Below, piece by piece: positions 33,581 to 36,001 of a DNA stretch of 36,001 bases. Position numbers and translations under genes: made by a program. The notes under the pieces were generated by a model, which saw nothing but the letters and a program-made list of their open reading frames with translations, made no database searches and was not told the DNA's origin. The stretch covers positions 1 through 36,001 of the forward strand of contig JAJDXX010000123.1 in assembly GCA_022823055.1 (NCBI GenBank), in the 5' to 3' direction. Positions within the stretch are counted from its first letter, which is position 1, and each line of letters starts with the position of its first letter. The DNA is from Candidatus Binatia bacterium (GTDB taxonomy: Bacteria > Desulfobacterota > Binatia > UBA9968 > JAJDTQ01).

Positions 33581-34509
33581 GGGCCTACCGGCTTCGGAAC
33601 ATCCTGTCCGGGGTTCGCCAGAAACGAGCGCCAGGCGTCCCAGTACCGCTCGCCGCCGGCTCGCCAGGTGTCGTCGTGTCCCGATCGCCGGATCAGGTGA
33701 AAGCGCTTGGGGGGATTGGCCAGCGCAAAGAGCCGCCGGCCATGAGCGATGGGGACGAGTTCGTCGGCGTCGCCATGAACGATGAACACGGGTATCCTCA
33801 CCAAGGGAAGGTAGCGGGCGTTGTCGAATTTCTGGGAAACGAGCCAGCTCACGGGCAGGAACGGGAACAGTTCCTTCCCTATCGCCAGCAGGGTCTCGAA
33901 GGGCGATTCAAGAATCAGGCCGCGGGCGGCGGCGCCCTCGGACACGATGCGTATCGCCACCGCAGCCCCCAGCGAACGCCCGAACACGAACATCCGCCCC
34001 GGCGGAACCTGCTTGGCCAGCCAAGCGTAGGCGGCCCGGGCATCGTCGTACAGTCCCGACTCCCAGGGCTTTCCCTCGCTTCGGCCGAATCCCCTGTAGT
34101 CGAACAGGAAGACTCCCGCCCGCAACTCCTTGTAGATCGCGGCAATATGGCGAGCCCGGTGGGAGAGGTTGCCCGAGTTGCCGTGCGCCCAGAGCAGCAC
34201 CGGGCGGTCGGGGCCGGGAGGCCTCACGTACCAGCCGTGCAGCCGCACGCCGTCGGCGGCCTGGAAACTCACGTCCTCGAAGGGCACCCCGTAGTCGGTC
34301 GGGGTGACGGTGATCTCGCGGAGCGGGTGGTAGAGGTAGTAGTTCTCAAGGTGACCGGTGTAGCTCAGGATCGTCACCAGGACCACCGGGAAGGAGTAGA
34401 GCAGCACCCGCTCCCATATCGCCCTGCGGAACATCACGCGCCAAGCTCCGTCGGTGAGATGGCCCCGGAACGTCTTTGCCCGCTGAATCACGGCCTTCGC
34501 CAGGTGCAT
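33565..34509 (-). CDS. Alpha/beta hydrolase of the BEM46/ABHD13-like type
   Basis: About 314 residues from ATG 34509; ATG 34434 is an alternative, and the open frame runs to 34638. A hydrophobic segment (LLYSFPVVLVTILSY, 37-51) suggests a membrane anchor near the N-terminus. The fold motifs are clear: LWAHGNSGNLSHR (oxyanion region, near 107), nucleophile elbow GRSLGA (Ser179), HGDADELVP (Asp249) and SGHDDTW (His278), a complete catalytic triad. The substrate is unknown. The gene starts 13 bases after the stop of a secreted barrel-like protein, so the two are probably cotranscribed. Confidence 0.88.
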   Translation of the reverse strand: MHLAKAVIQRAKTFRGHLTDGAWRVMFRRAIWERVLLYSFPVVLVTILSYTGHLENYYLYHPLREITVTPTDYGVPFEDVSFQAADGVRLHGWYVRPPGPDRPVLLWAHGNSGNLSHRARHIAAIYKELRAGVFLFDYRGFGRSEGKPWESGLYDDARAAYAWLAKQVPPGRMFVFGRSLGAAVAIRIVSEGAAARGLILESPFETLLAIGKELFPFLPVSWLVSQKFDNARYLPLVRIPVFIVHGDADELVPIAHGRRLFALANPPKRFHLIRRSGHDDTWRAGGERYWDAWRSFLANPGQDVPKPVGPLGEP

Positions 34510-34522
34510 GCTACGCGCGAGA

Positions 34523-34993
34523 CTACCCACCGGTCCGGAAGGTAGTCGTCGTGTAGGGACACTCGCCGGTGACGCCGGCATACCTGCCCGTGCCGCCCAG
34601 GATCCGCTGAACGCCCCGGCCTCCGCCGCCCGCCGCAACGTCCCCCGCCCGCCTCTCCGCCAAAAGGTACACCGTGTCCCCCGACTCGGCGGTCAGCGTG
34701 CACGGCGCCTCGAGATCCAAGCCGGCATCCGAACTCCTGGCGTAGGCCACGCAGGCGATGTGCCAGTTTCCGCCCTCCGCGAAGGGAGCGCCGCTGCTCT
34801 TCAAGACGGTCGCCGTCCCCTCCACAGGACCCGCGGTGATCGTCCGTCCCGCGTGCTCCAGTGTGGTGTAGTCGTGGACGTAGTTCTCCACGATCTCGAA
34901 ACTGCCGCTCTCTTCGGCCCCGGCGGGTTGTCCCGCGCACAGGGCTAACAGGGCCGCAATCAACAGGAAGAAACTGGTGGCCGGCATATGCAT
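34523..34993 (-). CDS. Secreted allene-oxide-cyclase-like barrel protein
   Basis: A 156-residue protein from ATG 34993, with AGGAGG five bases upstream; ATG 34987 is also possible. The signal peptide is SFFLLIAALLALCAGQPAGA. The mature part is rich in Gly/Thr and beta-prone, with VEGTATVLKSSGAPFAEGG and the turn ILGGTGRYAGVTGEC near the end. Dirigent and allene-oxide-cyclase-like barrel proteins carry a similar GGTGxYxGxxG turn. I infer the fold from that motif and the length; enzymatic activity is not implied. It precedes the alpha/beta hydrolase gene. Confidence 0.65.
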   Translation of the reverse strand: MHMPATSFFLLIAALLALCAGQPAGAEESGSFEIVENYVHDYTTLEHAGRTITAGPVEGTATVLKSSGAPFAEGGNWHIACVAYARSSDAGLDLEAPCTLTAESGDTVYLLAERRAGDVAAGGGGRGVQRILGGTGRYAGVTGECPYTTTTFRTGG

Positions 34994-35221
34994 GTGTTCC
35001 TCCTCGGCCATTCCATACTGATCGACATGCCGGAGGCAATGGCGTCCAGGAGCGATGAGCAAGGCTGGGGCCGGTGCATTCATGGGACTCCCGAACCCCC
35101 CGCCACGAATCATACACCACCGAGGCAGCCCATGAAAACGTAGATGCCGGGGAGTGGAGGCCTCCGGGTCCCTCGACGTTCACAGGCCATCGTCATTAAC
35201 CAGACCAGGAAGGAGGTGGAG

Positions 35222-35352
35222 TTGACCCGATTTGGTGGACACTTAAAGTGAGAGAGCAGGAGGTGTAGAGATGTCGAGAGGGAATACGCCGTATGCGGCG
35301 GAGTACCGGCAGCAGATGGTGGAGTTGGTACGGGCGGGCCGCAAGCCTCAGA
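35222..35352 (+). mobile_element. IS3-family 5' end remnant with truncated OrfA
   Basis: TTGACCCGATTTGGTGGACA (from 35222) resembles IS3-type left ends. ATG 35271, with AGGAGG upstream, begins MSRGNTPYAAEYRQQMVELV and RAGRKPQ, the N-terminal helix-turn-helix start of IS3 OrfA. The similarity ends after about 27 codons, at about 35352. The helix-turn-helix is incomplete, and OrfB and the right end are absent, so the remnant is inert. Confidence 0.7.
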
Positions 35353-35603
35353 CTGCGCCCCCTTGCTGTCGGATGGACTCCTTCCGGGCTCGGCGCGTCT
35401 CAGCCCTTGCCCAGCCAGATCTTATACCGCATCTCCGGCCACCGGCGTCTGACCGAAGATACACCATACAGATTCCACCGACTATAACGCGTCTGACACG
35501 AACCAGCCGCGCCACAGCATCTGCAAGCGCACGGCAGCGATCCGTGGACACAGCGTTAGGGCGACGAAAGACACACCGCCGAAAACCTATTCGAAGGGAC
35601 TGC
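35353..35603. other. Unassigned intergenic stretch
   Basis: About 250 bases between the IS3 remnant and the DUF5615 gene. Frames are open on both strands but I see no family match or ribosome site. It may be the remains of a further insertion. Nothing is claimed here. Confidence 0.35.
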
Positions 35604-35883
35604 TCAATTACGCACCCGTATTCTCGTTTCCTCCACAATCCATAGCTGACCGTCCAGGGACATGGCGGAAAGCCGCTCAAGAAACCGTGCTCCGATCTCC
35701 AGGACGTGGTCGCGCGCCTGATCACCTAGTCGAAACACAACGATTCCGGAATATGCGCCGGGTCGATATGTTCGGATGTCCGAAAAGTCGATGTCGAGGG
35801 TCACGATGGCGCGCCGCTCCTGAGCGCAGACGGTCGCCAAGTCCGAATCGCTGACACCGCCCAAATTCTGATCGAGAACGGTC
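35604..35883 (-). pseudogene. DUF5615 PIN-like protein, N-terminus removed by insertion
   Basis: The minus-strand frame reads TVLDQNLGGVSDSDLATVCA, then AIVTLDIDFSDIRTY, GAYSGIVVFRLGDQARDHVL and VEETRIRVRN, ending at 35604. It matches the middle and end of DUF5615 proteins, PIN-like domains usually encoded as toxins next to a DUF433 antitoxin. The first 25-30 residues, which should include the Asp/Glu-bearing LLDENL-type start, are missing because the frame runs into an IS end at 35884. No antitoxin gene is seen next to it. Probably inactivated. Confidence 0.75.
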
Positions 35884-36001
35884 TGTCAATGGCAACCGAA
35901 AACTGCTCATTTTTGGCAATCGAAAACTGCACACTTCCGAGAAGGGCGCCGGTACGGGTGTGACGCCCTTCGGTTGGTTTCGGCGAGGCGAGAGGGGTTG
36001 G
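35884..36001 (+). mobile_element. IS21-type element end, running off the window
   Basis: The sequence begins TGTCAATGGCAACC and carries two tandem copies of a 20-base repeat, as IS21-family termini do. It abuts the broken coding frame of the DUF5615 gene. Beyond the repeats, GAAGGGCG and CGCCCTTC (35939-35946 and 35962-35969) can form a stem. The transposase genes would lie beyond 36001, so the family call rests on the end alone. Confidence 0.6.
35890..35933 (+). repeat. Tandem terminal repeats of the IS21-type end
   Basis: TGGCAACCGAAAACTGCTCA (35890-35909) and TGGCAATCGAAAACTGCACA (35914-35933) are identical at 18 of 20 positions with a 24-base period. Multiple short repeats of this kind at the ends are transposase-binding sites in IS21-family elements. 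Confidence 0.85.

Noticed and set aside
35348-35725. A 125-codon minus-strand frame between the IS3 remnant and DUF5615
   Set aside because: It overlaps the better supported DUF5615 frame and shows no recognisable domain.
1-36001. CRISPR arrays, tRNA and rRNA genes
   Set aside because: I saw no regularly spaced repeats with unique spacers and no recognisable RNA gene signatures.

Overview
The window is GC-rich, densely coded DNA from a Gram-negative bacterium. Lipoprotein signals, a secretin, periplasmic binding proteins and a sigma-54 activator with a Fis-type helix-turn-helix point to an outer-membrane-bearing organism, probably Pseudomonadota or a neighbouring uncultivated phylum. I cannot name the species.

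Left part (1-17.1 kb): a Tad/Flp type IVc pilus locus in two convergent halves. A sigma-54 enhancer-binding protein ends at 342. A near-consensus -24/-12 promoter at 598-615 then drives a plus-strand operon: two TadE-like pseudopilins, TadG, Flp pilin, CpaC secretin, a small unknown lipoprotein, CpaE/TadZ, CpaF/TadA ATPase, TadB and TadC. Facing it on the minus strand are a TPR protein with repeated YRGxRYGE motifs, a HAMP sensor broken at a G7 tract, a decayed duplication, a TadD-like lipoprotein with two SPOR domains, the prepilin peptidase CpaA/TadV and CpaB/RcpC. Together they supply pilin, pseudopilins, peptidase, inner-membrane platform, motor, localiser and secretin. Three tad genes carry G/C runs of 8-10 bases.

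Middle (17.2-27.2 kb): an Amt ammonium transporter; a strong stem-loop between convergent genes; a frameshifted haem-c (DUF3365) lipoprotein; a membrane-fused spermidine synthase-like protein; an overlapping SbcD-like nuclease / membrane-inserted SbcC/YhaN-like ATPase pair; and a small secreted helical protein.

Right part (27.2-36 kb): accessory, eroding DNA. It holds two overlapping solute-binding protein genes without permease (the sugar-binding one frameshifted), a GYD protein, a frameshifted DUF3574 protein, a shredded TbpB-like lipoprotein, remnants of IS66-type and DUF4338 (DruA-like) genes, an alpha/beta hydrolase with a secreted barrel-like protein, an IS3 5' remnant, and a DUF5615 toxin-like gene cut by an IS21-type end that runs off the window. 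Frameshifts are common to the right of about 15 kb and absent from the pilus core. They reflect either decay or sequence error, which only reads can decide.
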